Of a stretch of DNA of 64,000 nucleotides, positions 40,001 to 50,500 are shown one piece after another. The position numbers and the translations under genes were made by a program. Origin of the DNA: Gammaproteobacteria bacterium (GTDB lineage: Bacteria; Pseudomonadota; Gammaproteobacteria; Steroidobacterales; GCA-2729495); the NCBI GenBank assembly GCA_030746435.1, contig JASLMV010000001.1, positions 58,170 through 122,169 of the forward strand, read 5' to 3'. The notes below the pieces were generated by a model that was not told where the DNA came from, searched no databases, and was given only the letters and a program-made list of their open reading frames with translations. Each line of letters begins with the position of its first letter. The first letter of the stretch is position 1.

Positions 40001-42939
40001 GGATCCAGCCGATGATGCCAATTGTTTTCACAAGCACGCTTGGCATAGGCGCCGGCGGTCAGGACAGCTCGAGCTGGCACCACCTCGGCGAACAGGTTTA
40101 CAGCGTCAGCCAGACACCGCAGGTCTGGATCGATCACGTCGCATCCGAACGCGACGGCGCACTCTGGTATACATGGGACGTCGTCGAAGAGCTCTTCCCG
40201 CCCGGCATGATTGATGACCTGTTCGCCGCTTATGCCAGACACCTTAAACAACTGGCGGGAGGCGAAGCTAGCTGGCAACAGGATTGGGGTGCAACACTTG
40301 CGAGCCTGCTGCCGGACCGGCAGCGTGACTTGCGAGCCGGCATTAATGCCACCGACGCGCCCTTTCCCAGCGAACTATTACATGCCGGTTGCGAACGCCA
40401 GGCAGCGAAATCGCCTGATGCGCAAGCCGTTATCAGCAGCGAACGCACCCTGACCTACGGCGAACTCGACAAGCTCAGCAACCAACTCGCGCACCGGTTG
40501 TGCGACCAGGGCATTCAACCGAACGAACTGGTCGCGGTAGTTACGCAGAAAGGCTGGGAACAGATCGTAGCGGTACTCGGCATATTGAAAGCCGGCGGCG
40601 CCTACCTGCCGGTCGATGCGTCGATGCCGGCCGAGCGGTTGCACTACCTGCTCGATTTCGGCCAGGCGCGCATTGCGGTAACGCAGGTCTGCCAGGACGC
40701 TGCTATAGACTGGCCCGCTGCGACTACCCGCCTGATCGTGAGCGACGAGGAACTCGAAGGCGCCCCCGATACCGCCCCCGACTGCAACGCTCAACCTGAA
40801 GACATCGCATACGTTATCTTCACGTCCGGTTCGACGGGCCAGCCAAAAGGCGTGGTTATAGACCATCGCGGCGCCGTCAATACCTGTAACGACATCAATG
40901 AACGTTTTAGTGTCGACGCGCGCGACCGCGTGCTTGCACTTTCATCCTTGAGTTTCGATCTGTCGGTCTACGACATTTTCGGCATGCTGGCTGCAGGCGG
41001 CGCTGTTGTGATGCCCGATGCATCCGGCATGCGCGACCCATTCCACTGGGCAACACTGGTCACGCGGCATCGGATATCGATTTGGAATACCGTTCCGGCG
41101 CTGATGGACCTCCTGACTGATTACGCCGAACAGCAAAGCGAGCCGGTACTCGAATCTTTACGTGTCGTCATGATGAGCGGTGACTGGATACCGGTGAAAC
41201 TGCCGGACCGTATTCGTGCGCTGGGGACAATCGACGTCAACAGCCTGGGCGGTGCGACCGAAGCATCTATCTGGTCGATTATTTACCCGATCGGCGATGT
41301 ACCGCAGGACTGGACCAGCATCCCCTACGGCAAGCCCATGGTGAACCAGACTTTCCACGTCCTGAACGAAAGCCTGGCGCCCTGCCCCGACTGGGTTGCG
41401 GGCGAGCTTTATATCGGCGGTATCGGCGTTGCGAAAGGGTACTGGCGCGACGAGGAAAAAACGGCCACAAGTTTCATAACACACCCGGTAACGCGCGAAC
41501 GACTGTATCGCACCGGCGATCTCGGCCGTTATCTGCCGGACGGCAATATCGAATTCCTCGGTCGTGAGGATTTCCAGGTCAAGGTGCAGGGCTTCCGTGT
41601 CGAACTTGGCGACATCGAGGCAGCACTGGAAGCGCATGAACATATCCGCAACGCCGTCGTCGTAGCGGCAGGCCCCGACCGCGGTAACAAGCGACTCATT
41701 GCATACGTAGTGGGCGAAGGCAGCGCCGCTCCCGCGAATGACGAACTGCGCGACTGGCTGGGTGGCAAACTCCCCGAGTACATGGTCCCGGGCACCTATG
41801 TCCTGATGGACAAACTGCCGCTGACCGCAAACGGCAAAGTCGACCGCCGTGAGCTGCCGGAACCGCCACCCGTAGAAACGAGCGCCGCCGTGCCAACTGG
41901 TGAAAAACCTGCTGCCGCAGACGACCAGCTCGCCCGGGTGGTCGCCGCCGTGCTGAACGCCGACGAACTCGACCCGGAAGCAAACCTGCTGCAACTGGGC
42001 GCGACATCTATAGAAATGATCCGCATCGCAAATGCGCTGGACCAGCAGTTCGGTTTCCGGCCCCGCATGGACGACTTTTACAAAGAGCCCAGTATCCAGG
42101 GGCTCAGCCAACTGTATGCGCAACAGCAACCGCAGGCTAAAGTAGCCCTGACGAGTGAACCGGGCGACCCGCTGCTGACCCCCGAGTGGTTGCTGGCCGG
42201 CATAGAGAGAATCATGGACCCTGAGGACCGCGACCGTTTTAAAGCAAGCCGCCCGGGACTGCGCCGTGTTACCGACGAGGTGCCGGCGATTGACTTGCCC
42301 GCCGACCACGCGAGCCACGACGAGTACCAGAAGCATCGCAGCTATCGGGAGTTTTCCGCAGAGCAGGTGCAGGCCGCCGATTTCGGTCGCCTGCTCAGTA
42401 ACCTGCATTCCATCCAGCTGGAAGATAAACCGAAATACCTGTACGCATCGGCGGGCGGGATTTACCCGGTGCAGACTTACGTCTACATAAAGCCAGACCG
42501 AATTGCCGGTATGGACGCGGGATTTTATTACTACCATCCGGAAGAACACCGGCTGCTGCTGGTCAGCCCCGACAACGCCGATGTACGCAGTCTTTACGAT
42601 CCGCTGATAAACCGGCCGATATTCGACAACGCTGCGTTTGCGTTGTACCTCGTCGCGGAACTCGGTTCCATTGGCGCCATGTACCACGAACGGGCGTTGC
42701 ACTATTCCACCCTGGAAGCCGGGCATATCACGCAGCTGCTCGAAATGCGCGCGCCCGAAAGCGGCCTCGGGTTGTGCCAGGCAGGCGGGCTCGAAACGGC
42801 AGAATTTGCCGCCGCACTCGGGCTTTCCGACACCCACCTGCTGTTGCACGGACTGCTGGGAGGGGCCTTACCAGCCGAAGGTACTGACCGGACTGCCGCT
42901 CCGGATCGGCCGGACGAGCGCGAAGAGGGAGAACTATGA
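37072..42939 (+). CDS. NRPS gene 1: A-T-Cy-A(Cys)-T-Ox, thiazole-forming loading protein
   Basis: 1955 residues from the ATG at 37072; a TTG at 37024 is the longer option. Order: A1 (about 20-525; YLIFTSGSTGTPKG near 163), T1 (FFELGGDSILALKL near 560), heterocyclisation domain (about 635-1080) with DCLITDARS replacing the HHxxxDG of condensation domains, A2 (about 1100-1600), T2 (LLQLGATSIEMI near 1640) and a C-terminal nitroreductase-like oxidase (about 1745-1935; YLYASAGGIYPVQTYVY, GLGLCQAGG). My specificity reading of A2 is D-L-Y-N-M-S-L-I-W-K, one change from the Cys code. So Cys is joined, cyclised to thiazoline and oxidised to thiazole. A1 reads G-F-W-S-V-S-T-G-Q-K, lacking the usual Asp. 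The start has no strong ribosome site. It overlaps gene 2 by ATGA. Confidence 0.93.
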   Translation: MSSQRPASPVSSAASAVDCLHRQFEQRVQTNPDAVAVICGATRLSYAQLNSRANQLAHKLVQAGVQADAPVGLCMDRSADLVTGLLGILKAGGAYVPLDPGYPPERLAHILDQAAPGLVVSKQGLKDSLPGHSASFVDIEALESEDSSNPDIDIAPDNLCYLIFTSGSTGTPKGVMVSHRNVSRLFSTISSRMEFRADDVWTLFHSYAFGFSAWELFGSLLHGATLVIVPDDARTDPGTLYALLRDEKVTVFSQTPSAFRQLLLDDCFSAANKELALRSIVLSGEAVVGQDLTKWFETHGDTGPELINTYAITETGGQVAYRSYTPGDIADARTSNIGLPLDDTQVYIVDNELRPVAPGDSGELCVGGPGLARGYINQPELTEDRFIEITTADAATELVYRTGDQARRLENGEIEFLGRTDNQVKLRGYRIELGEIETCLGTHAGIAECAVMLRAESGEPRLVAYVVAADAAAAPSVSELRNYIEAALPEYMVPAIYVFLDALPLSPNGKLDRTALPVPGNARPELAVEYAEPENDMQAKLAETWSEALGLEQVGIDDNFFELGGDSILALKLTSKLRQLLGDYIYISALIDAPSIRELAGLLEREHKDAVDAMARDERLMSTEATLPVATPNHAERFETFPLTDIQQAYFVGRGSDFAMGNVSTHLYIEVDTMDLDLPRLERAWQKVIGRHPMLRAIVLPDGVQQILPDVPPYEFPIQDLRELKGEDVERGLLAERERLSHQVIPSDRWPLFELSASLQPDGKTRIHISLDCLITDARSFQIMSAELLAFYEDEELELPVAGLSFRDYVLAERKLRDSAFYTRALDYWKQRLETLPAMPALPLACAPETLDEHHFNQRGAELSREEWERFQARASQAGITPTAALLQCFGETLAAWSRSPRLTLNLTLFNRMPLHPDVDDIVGDFTSLVLLGIDELDHGNFEGRAQRLQKELWRGVDNRFVSGVRVLRELAQMGDRIQPMMPIVFTSTLGIGAGGQDSSSWHHLGEQVYSVSQTPQVWIDHVASERDGALWYTWDVVEELFPPGMIDDLFAAYARHLKQLAGGEASWQQDWGATLASLLPDRQRDLRAGINATDAPFPSELLHAGCERQAAKSPDAQAVISSERTLTYGELDKLSNQLAHRLCDQGIQPNELVAVVTQKGWEQIVAVLGILKAGGAYLPVDASMPAERLHYLLDFGQARIAVTQVCQDAAIDWPAATTRLIVSDEELEGAPDTAPDCNAQPEDIAYVIFTSGSTGQPKGVVIDHRGAVNTCNDINERFSVDARDRVLALSSLSFDLSVYDIFGMLAAGGAVVMPDASGMRDPFHWATLVTRHRISIWNTVPALMDLLTDYAEQQSEPVLESLRVVMMSGDWIPVKLPDRIRALGTIDVNSLGGATEASIWSIIYPIGDVPQDWTSIPYGKPMVNQTFHVLNESLAPCPDWVAGELYIGGIGVAKGYWRDEEKTATSFITHPVTRERLYRTGDLGRYLPDGNIEFLGREDFQVKVQGFRVELGDIEAALEAHEHIRNAVVVAAGPDRGNKRLIAYVVGEGSAAPANDELRDWLGGKLPEYMVPGTYVLMDKLPLTANGKVDRRELPEPPPVETSAAVPTGEKPAAADDQLARVVAAVLNADELDPEANLLQLGATSIEMIRIANALDQQFGFRPRMDDFYKEPSIQGLSQLYAQQQPQAKVALTSEPGDPLLTPEWLLAGIERIMDPEDRDRFKASRPGLRRVTDEVPAIDLPADHASHDEYQKHRSYREFSAEQVQAADFGRLLSNLHSIQLEDKPKYLYASAGGIYPVQTYVYIKPDRIAGMDAGFYYYHPEEHRLLLVSPDNADVRSLYDPLINRPIFDNAAFALYLVAELGSIGAMYHERALHYSTLEAGHITQLLEMRAPESGLGLCQAGGLETAEFAAALGLSDTHLLLHGLLGGALPAEGTDRTAAPDRPDEREEGEL

Positions 42940-45900
42940 CGGCCTCCGCGGCCACCATTAAATTCCTCGACCAGTTGAAGATTCGCGGTGTCGAACTCTG
43001 GGCCGAGGGCGACAGGCTTCGTTACAGCGCACCCAGGGGTGTACTTAATGACGATGTCCTCGATGAACTGCGCAAGCGCAAGGATGAAATCCTCACCCAC
43101 CTGCGGGCACCGCCTGAAAGCCCCGCCCCGGGGCAGCAGATAAACCGGGTCGCCCGCGACCAGTTGCTGTCACTGTCGTTCGCGCAACAGCGCATCTGGT
43201 TCCTCGACGAACTGGAACCTGACAACCCTTTTTACAACGTGGCGCTCGCCAAGCGCATCACCGGCGACCTGTCGCCCGACAAACTGCGCAAAAGTCTGCT
43301 GTTGCTGATCCGCCGGCACGAAGTGCTGCGTGCAACCTGCATCAATACCGATGCGGGCCCGAAACTGCGTATTACCGCGCCGGACGAAATCGATGCGGAT
43401 GGCGACTGGTTTACGGTCGAGACACTGGGCGCACACTTAAGCGAAACCGAACTCGAAGAGAAGGTCAACGCAGAAGTCTGCCGGCCCCTCGCACTGGCGT
43501 CCGTACCGCTTATCCGTGCACGGCTGTTTCGCCGCGGTGACAAGGATGCGGTGCTCGCGTTTACGACCCACCATTTCGTCGTTGACGGCTGGTCGTGCGG
43601 CATCCTGATGCGGGAATTATCGGAAGTGTACGCGGCACTCCTGAACGATACCCGCGCCGAACTGCCCGAACTGCCCATCCAGTACGCCGACTTTGCGGCC
43701 TGGCAAAACCAGTGGCTTGCGGGCCCGGAACTGAATTCGCAGGTCGATTACTGGAAGGAAACACTGGCGAGCTTAAGCACACTCGACCTGCCGGCAGATA
43801 AACCCCGGCCACCGGTGCAGACCTACCGGGGCGACATCCTGCATTTTTCCCTGCCGTCCAAACTCGGACTTGCGCTCAAGGAGATCAGCCGGCAGGACGG
43901 CATCACGCTGTACATGCTTCTGCTTGCAGCATTCCAGGTGCTGTTACACCGTTACAGTCAGCAGGACGAAGTTGTGCTCGGCACCGCGGTATCCAACCGG
44001 CATTCTGCACAACTCGAAAGCCTGATCGGACCGTTCGTTAACACGCTCGTCCTGCGCGGCGACCTGGCCGGCAACCCGGGTTTTCGTGAACTGATGCACC
44101 GGGCCCGGGATGTTGCCGCCGGCGCCTTCTCTCACCAGGACCTGCCCTTCGAATTGCTCGTCGAACACCTGAAACCCGAACGCGACCGCAGCCGCAGTCC
44201 GCTCTTCCAGGTGTTGTTCGTGGTACACCAGTACAGCAGCCAGGAAGAACTTGCGATCAGCGGCGCGGACACGGCGGACTACCCCGTCGCGCCGGGCACG
44301 ACCATGTATGACCTGTTCCTGCAGCTCATCGAAATGGAAGACTGCTTCAACGGCTCCATCGAATACAGCACCGATCTTTTCGAGCGTGACAGCATCGAAC
44401 GCATGGCGGCGCACTTCGAGACATTGCTTACCGGTATAGCCGCAAACCCTGACTCGCCTATCCTCGACCTGCCACTCATGAGCGAGGCGGAATCGCAGCG
44501 CCTGACCGGGGACTGGAACGCGACGGCGGCAGATTACCCGCGTGATCTGCAAGTTCAGCAACTCTTTGAGCAACAGGCTGCAAAAACCCCGGACAAAACT
44601 GCCGTTATCCACGCAGATTCCGAGCTCAGCTACGCGCAGCTAAACGAGCGGGCCAACCAACTGGCCCATTTCCTCCAGGCAGAGGATGTTCACGCCGGAA
44701 CGCTGGTGGGCATATACCTGGAGCGATCGATCGACATGATGGTTGCGCTACTCGGGATCCTCAAAGCCGGTGGCACCTACGTGCCCCTCGACCCGTCATT
44801 CCCGGCCGATCGCATCCGTTTCATGATGGAAGATGCGGAACTCGGGGTGCTGGTTACCCAGGAATCTTTACTGGATGAACTGGCAGAAAAACCGGCAGCG
44901 GTCATCTGCATGGATGCGGCCGCAGCGACCTTGGGCACGCAGTCGACCGACAACCCGGCCGCCCCGGGTACGCCCGAAGACCTCGCTTACATGATTTACA
45001 CCTCGGGCTCGACGGGATTGCCCAAGGGTGTAATGTTGCCGCACCGGGCGGTAGTCAATTTCCTGGTCACGATGGCAGACGAGCCGGGGCTGGGCGAAGC
45101 GGATACGCTGCTGGCAGTCACTACCTTGTCCTTCGACATTGCTGTACTGGAACTCTTCCTGCCATTGCTTAACGGCGCCCGGCTGATCATAGCCAGCCGT
45201 GAAGTAGCCGGCGACGGCCAGCGATTGGCCGAACTCATCGAAACCAGCGGCATCACGATCATGCAGGCAACACCTGCGACGTGGCAGTTGCTGCTGGCGG
45301 CCGACTGGCCGGGCAAACCGGGGCTCAAACTGCTCTGCGGAGGCGAAGCCCTGCCGCGCGAACTGGCGCACCGGCTGCTCGCCACCGGTGCGGAACTCTG
45401 GAACATGTACGGACCGACGGAAACGACGATCTGGTCATCGCTGAGCCGCGTCGAGCCAACGGGTCCGATAACCATCGGCCGGCCGGTAGCCAATACCCAG
45501 ATGCATATCGTCGATGCCAAGTTACGACCGGTCCCTGTCGGCGTGCCGGGCGAACTGTGTATAAGCGGCGACGGCGTCGCCAGGGGTTATTTCAAGCGAC
45601 CGGAACTCACGGCGGAACGCTTCGTTGAAAACCCGTTTAACCCTGCCGGCAACCCGCTTTACAAGACCGGCGACCTTGCCCGTTACTTAAGCGATGGCCA
45701 GATCGAATGCCTGGGCCGCAACGACAACCAGGTAAAAGTCCGCGGTTACCGCATCGAACTCGGTGAAATCGAAACGATACTCGCGCGCCACCCCGCCGTT
45801 ACCCAGGCAGTCGTCGCCGCACGCGAAGACCGCGAAGGCGACAAACGCCTCGTCGGATACCTGATCGCGGATGCGTCGGCGATCAGCAGCGAGGAACTCG

Positions 45901-47552
45901 ATAAGTGGAAGCGCGATCAGCTCGACCAGTGGCGTGACCTGTGGCAGAACGCCTACACCGACGAAGGCAGCCTGGACCCGGCATTCAATATCTCGGGCTG
46001 GAGCAGCAGTTACACAGGCGAACCCATACCGGCGGCGGAAATGCGGGAATGGGTAGAGGCTGCCGCTGACCGTATCAACACTTTAAAGCCCAGGCGCATA
46101 CTGGAAATCGGCTGCGGTACCGGCTTACTGGTGGCGCGTGCTGCCCCCGGCGGACAACATTACCTGGCCACCGACTTTTCCGCAGCGTCTATAGAAGCGA
46201 TCGAAACACTCAAAGCATCGCGCAATGACCTTGGCCATGTCGAAGCCAGGCAGTTGGCGGCAGACAGCCTGGCTGAACTCGATGAAAAGTTTGACCTGAT
46301 CATAATTAACTCGGTCGCCCAGTATTTCCCGGACCGCGAGTACCTGCTCGACGTGCTGCATACCGTTACGCAACTGCTAACCAACAACGGGCAGATTTTT
46401 CTCGGCGACCTGCGCAGCCTGCCGCTGCTCGAGGCTTACCACACCTCGGTGCAGCTGCACCAGGCGGAACCGGAACTCGGCCTGGATACGCTTGCGGAAC
46501 GTATCCGGCAGCGGCTCGAGCAGGAAGAAGAACTGGCCGTAGACCCTGAGTTTTTCCGGGCCATACGGGCGCTTGCCCCAACCCTCGGAAATGTCAGCTT
46601 CCACCTGAAGCGCGGCACTGCCCGCAACGAAATGAGCTGTTTCCGTTTCGATGCTGTGCTGGCAACCGGCAAAGCAGCACCTAAGGCGGCCCCGCGCAGA
46701 TTGGAATTCCAGCAAGCTACCGACATTGCGACTATTGCCGACGAACTGGAAACGCTACCGGACAACGGTCTCCTGGTAACCGGCATACCGGACCCGCGGC
46801 TGCAACCTGAGGTCAACGCGATGGCGAGGCTTGCGGCGGCTGCCGAAGATGCCACCGCGGGACAGGCTCGCGCGGAGCTGGAAAAACTCCGCCCCGCGGG
46901 TATCCAGGCGGAAGAACTGTACGAGCTCGCAGCAAATGCCGGCGTAGAATTGCAGACTTTGGGAACGGCGCCGGGACGCTACAATGCACTCTTCCTGCCC
47001 GCCGGCAGCCAGGCCGATGGTTCTGTATTGTTACCGGCGCGTGACCTGACTCTCGAACAGTGCACCAACAACCCGATGCAGGGACGCATACAGCGCAGCC
47101 TGGTCCCTGCCCTCAAGGAACACCTGGGCAAATCGCTGCCCGATTACATGGTTCCGGGTGTGTTTTCGATACTCGACCACTTCCCCCTGACGCCAAACGG
47201 GAAAATCGACCGCAAAGCACTGCCCGCACCCGAACAGGGGAGCGCACAAACCTACACACCACCGCGCAACCCGACCGAGGAAGCGCTGGTTGCTATCTGG
47301 GAAGATCTGCTTGGCATCGATCAGGCTGGCGTGCTCGATGACTTTTTCGGGCTGGGCGGACACTCGTTACTTGCTACCCAACTGATCTCCCGTATCCGTG
47401 ACCAGCAGGGAGTGAGCCTGCCGCTGAACACGCTGTTCGACAATCCGACGATTGCCGGACTCGCGGAAGCGATCGAAACACTGCGCTGGGCGATGAACGA
47501 AGACGCGGGTGACGATGACGCGGATGACGATCTCGAGGAAATCGAGATATGA
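42936..47552 (+). CDS. NRPS gene 2: docking-C-A(Gly)-NMT-T
   Basis: 1538 residues. A TubC-type N-terminal docking domain (about 5-55; FLDQLKIRGVELWAEGDRL) is followed by a condensation domain (about 70-500; TTHHFVVDGWSCG near 210), A domain N-terminal part (about 540-965; YMIYTSGSTGLPKG near 686), an inserted methyltransferase (about 1020-1250; RILEIGCGTGLLVARAAPGG), the end of the A domain (NGKIDRKALPAP near 1420) and T (FFGLGGHSLLATQL near 1470). The specificity residues read D-I-L-Q-L-G-M-I-W-K, closest to Gly as I recall the code. With the insertion in the N-methyltransferase position the unit should be sarcosine. The C-terminus ends in the acidic tail DDDLEEIEI, a probable docking motif. 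It overlaps both neighbours by ATGA. Confidence 0.93.
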   Translation: MTASAATIKFLDQLKIRGVELWAEGDRLRYSAPRGVLNDDVLDELRKRKDEILTHLRAPPESPAPGQQINRVARDQLLSLSFAQQRIWFLDELEPDNPFYNVALAKRITGDLSPDKLRKSLLLLIRRHEVLRATCINTDAGPKLRITAPDEIDADGDWFTVETLGAHLSETELEEKVNAEVCRPLALASVPLIRARLFRRGDKDAVLAFTTHHFVVDGWSCGILMRELSEVYAALLNDTRAELPELPIQYADFAAWQNQWLAGPELNSQVDYWKETLASLSTLDLPADKPRPPVQTYRGDILHFSLPSKLGLALKEISRQDGITLYMLLLAAFQVLLHRYSQQDEVVLGTAVSNRHSAQLESLIGPFVNTLVLRGDLAGNPGFRELMHRARDVAAGAFSHQDLPFELLVEHLKPERDRSRSPLFQVLFVVHQYSSQEELAISGADTADYPVAPGTTMYDLFLQLIEMEDCFNGSIEYSTDLFERDSIERMAAHFETLLTGIAANPDSPILDLPLMSEAESQRLTGDWNATAADYPRDLQVQQLFEQQAAKTPDKTAVIHADSELSYAQLNERANQLAHFLQAEDVHAGTLVGIYLERSIDMMVALLGILKAGGTYVPLDPSFPADRIRFMMEDAELGVLVTQESLLDELAEKPAAVICMDAAAATLGTQSTDNPAAPGTPEDLAYMIYTSGSTGLPKGVMLPHRAVVNFLVTMADEPGLGEADTLLAVTTLSFDIAVLELFLPLLNGARLIIASREVAGDGQRLAELIETSGITIMQATPATWQLLLAADWPGKPGLKLLCGGEALPRELAHRLLATGAELWNMYGPTETTIWSSLSRVEPTGPITIGRPVANTQMHIVDAKLRPVPVGVPGELCISGDGVARGYFKRPELTAERFVENPFNPAGNPLYKTGDLARYLSDGQIECLGRNDNQVKVRGYRIELGEIETILARHPAVTQAVVAAREDREGDKRLVGYLIADASAISSEELDKWKRDQLDQWRDLWQNAYTDEGSLDPAFNISGWSSSYTGEPIPAAEMREWVEAAADRINTLKPRRILEIGCGTGLLVARAAPGGQHYLATDFSAASIEAIETLKASRNDLGHVEARQLAADSLAELDEKFDLIIINSVAQYFPDREYLLDVLHTVTQLLTNNGQIFLGDLRSLPLLEAYHTSVQLHQAEPELGLDTLAERIRQRLEQEEELAVDPEFFRAIRALAPTLGNVSFHLKRGTARNEMSCFRFDAVLATGKAAPKAAPRRLEFQQATDIATIADELETLPDNGLLVTGIPDPRLQPEVNAMARLAAAAEDATAGQARAELEKLRPAGIQAEELYELAANAGVELQTLGTAPGRYNALFLPAGSQADGSVLLPARDLTLEQCTNNPMQGRIQRSLVPALKEHLGKSLPDYMVPGVFSILDHFPLTPNGKIDRKALPAPEQGSAQTYTPPRNPTEEALVAIWEDLLGIDQAGVLDDFFGLGGHSLLATQLISRIRDQQGVSLPLNTLFDNPTIAGLAEAIETLRWAMNEDAGDDDADDDLEEIEI

Positions 47553-50500
47553 GCGCCCTCGAACTGATTGCCCGGTTGCGCGCTGCCGGCATCAGGCTGA
47601 ACGTGCGTGCCGGAAAGATTCGGCTGAAAGCGGAAAAAGGCGCACTGACCGACGAACTGCGTGCGGAAATAGCCCGCCACAAAAATGACATCATCGCCCT
47701 GCTCGACGCCGAGCCGGGCGAGTCCGAGCCGGAACTTAAGGCGCTGTCCCGTACCGCCCCCCTGCCGCTTTCATATGCGCAGCAACGGCTCTGGTTCCTC
47801 GATGAGCTGGAACCCGGCACACCCGTTTACAACATGCCGTTTGCGTTACGCGTGCGGGGCGAACTGAACATCGATGCGCTGCAGGCTGCACTGAACGAAC
47901 TGGTGCAGCGGCACGAATCCCTGCGCACGGTGTTCAACGCGGGCGAGGATGAACCGGTACAGGAAATAGCGGCCACAATTGCAACACCCCTGCATATCGA
48001 CAAGCAGGTTGGTATCGACGAAGCCGCACTGACGGAGCGGTTGCGCGAACTTGCCCGCACGAACTTCGACCTCAGCGAAGGGCCGTTACTCAGGTTGCAC
48101 GTTATTTCGCTGACCGCGAACGAGCATGTATTGCTGCTGGTGATACACCATATTGTCAGCGACCTCTGGTCGATGAATATATTTTTCAGTGACCTGGGCC
48201 GCATGTATGAGCGGCAGATTGCGGACGTAGCGCCGGAGCCGGATGAACTGCCCGTGCAGTACGCCGACTACGCGATCTGGCAGCGCGAGCAACTTGCCGG
48301 GCCGCGTCTCGAACACCAGCTCGACTACTGGTTACAAACCCTGGGCGATGCGCCCCCCGTGCTAGAACTCACGACCGACCGGCCGCGACCGCCGGAGCCC
48401 GGCTACGCCGGGAAGTGGATAGCTCAGAAATACGACACCGAACTGACGGCGCAACTGCAAGCGCTGGCGAAATCCTCAGGTTGCACGATGTTCATGCTCT
48501 GTTTCGCCGCCTTCGTTGCGTTACTGCAGCGCTACACCGGTGAGCATGACCTGGTCATCGGCACGCCAATATCGGGCCGGCAGCGGACGGAACTCGAGGG
48601 CCTGATTGGTTTCTTCCTGAATACGCTGGCGCTGCGGATCGATGCGACGGGTGACCCGACTTTTATGGCGCTCCTCGAGCGCGTGAAGCAAACCGCACTG
48701 GCAGCTTACGCAAACCAGGACCTCCCCTTCGAGAAACTGGTGGAAGAACTGCAACCCGAGCGCGATATGAGCCATACCCCGGTTTTCCAGCACATGTTTA
48801 TCTGGCAGGAAGACAGCGGCAAGCAGTTGTCGCTTGCAGGGCTGCAAACCGAGCCGGCCGAGCTCATCAGCCATGACACCGCCAAGTTCGACCTGACGCT
48901 TGCCATGACCGGCACGCAGGGTGGCATCGAGGCCGGCTTCGAATACAACACGGACCTGTTCGATACGGCCAGCATCGAGCGTATGCTCACGCACCTGGAA
49001 GCGCTGCTCAGGGCGGTAAGCGCCAGGCCTGATACGCGGCTTTCGGAACTCGGGCTGCTGACAGATGCGGAACGTAAGCGTGTCGTCGAGGAATTCAACA
49101 ATACCGCAGCGGATTTCGGTACGGCCGTCTGCGTGCATAAACTCGTCGAAGCGCAGGCACAGGCCACGCCGGACAAGACCGCCGTCGAACTCAGGGGCCA
49201 GAGTTTCAGCTATGCGGAGCTGAACCGGCGCGCGAATCTGCTGGCCGCGAGGCTGATCGAAGCGGGCGCGGCGCCCGGCCGGCGGGTCGCCATCAGTTGC
49301 ACACGCTCGCTCGATTTGCCGGTCGCCGCGCTGGCGGTACTCAAATCAGGCGCCTGTTACGTGGCCATCGACCCCGCCTACCCCGCGGAGCGGATTGCGG
49401 CGATGCTGGCCGACAGTTCGCCGCAGGTGATCCTCAGCCAGTCTGGCACGGAGCTACCGGCGATCGACTGCGCGAGACTGTTGCTGGACGAGTTCGATTT
49501 CGAAGGCCCGGCAGGGAATCCGGAGACGCAGGTCACGCCGGCCGATCCGCTCTACTGCATTTACACCTCGGGCTCGACAGGAATACCGAAAGGCGTGCAA
49601 TTGGCACATGCGGGTTTAGCGAACCTGCTGCACTGGCAGCAACGGCACGAACGCCTGGCAATCCCCGCAAAAACCCTGCAATTCGCTTCATTTAGTTTCG
49701 ATGTCAGCTTCCAGGAACTCTTTGCCACCTGGGCTCAGGGCGGAACGCTGGTCATGATCGACGAGGAACTGCGCCAGGACCTTCCTGCGCTTGCCGCTTT
49801 CATTACCGAACAGCAGATAGAGCGGCTGTACCTGCCATTCGCAGCGCTGCAACCCGTCGCTGAAACGATGGTCCGGAACGGGCTGCAGCCCGCACTCCGG
49901 GACATCGTCGTAGCGGGCGAACAGCTCCAGGTAACGGCAGAAGTACGCGCCCTTTTCGGCAAACTCAACGACGCCGCACTCCACAACCAGTATGGCCCGT
50001 CCGAGACTCACGTGGTAACTGCGCTGACGCTGACCGGCGACGGACAGGACTGGCCGTATCTGCCGTCCATCGGCATTCCCGTTGCGAACACGCAAGCCTA
50101 TATCCTGGATGAACGGCAGCAGCCCGTGCCTGTTGGCATACCGGGCGAGCTGTACCTGGGTGGTGTCCAGGTCGCCATCGGTTACCTGGAGAGACCGGAA
50201 CTCAACGCCGAGAAGTTCGTTGCCAGCCCGTTTCAGAACGGTCAGCGGCTTTACCGCACCGGTGACCGCGTGCGCTTCCTGCCGGACGGCAACATCGAGT
50301 TTCTCGGCCGTGTCGATGACCAGGTCAAGTGGCGCGGTTTCCGCATCGAACCCGGTGAAATCGAAACGGTACTCGGCAACCAGCCCGGTATCAGCCAGGC
50401 CGTTGTCGTGGTACGCGAAGACATACCCGGGGATAAACGACTGGTCGCTTACGTGGTGAGCGCACACGACGAACCCGACAGCGCCGCACTGAAACGCGCC

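Noticed and set aside
41158-42849. A 563-codon minus-strand frame opposite NRPS gene 1
   Set aside because: It lies wholly antisense to well-defined A, T and Ox domains and has no recognisable domain; such frames are common opposite GC-rich genes.
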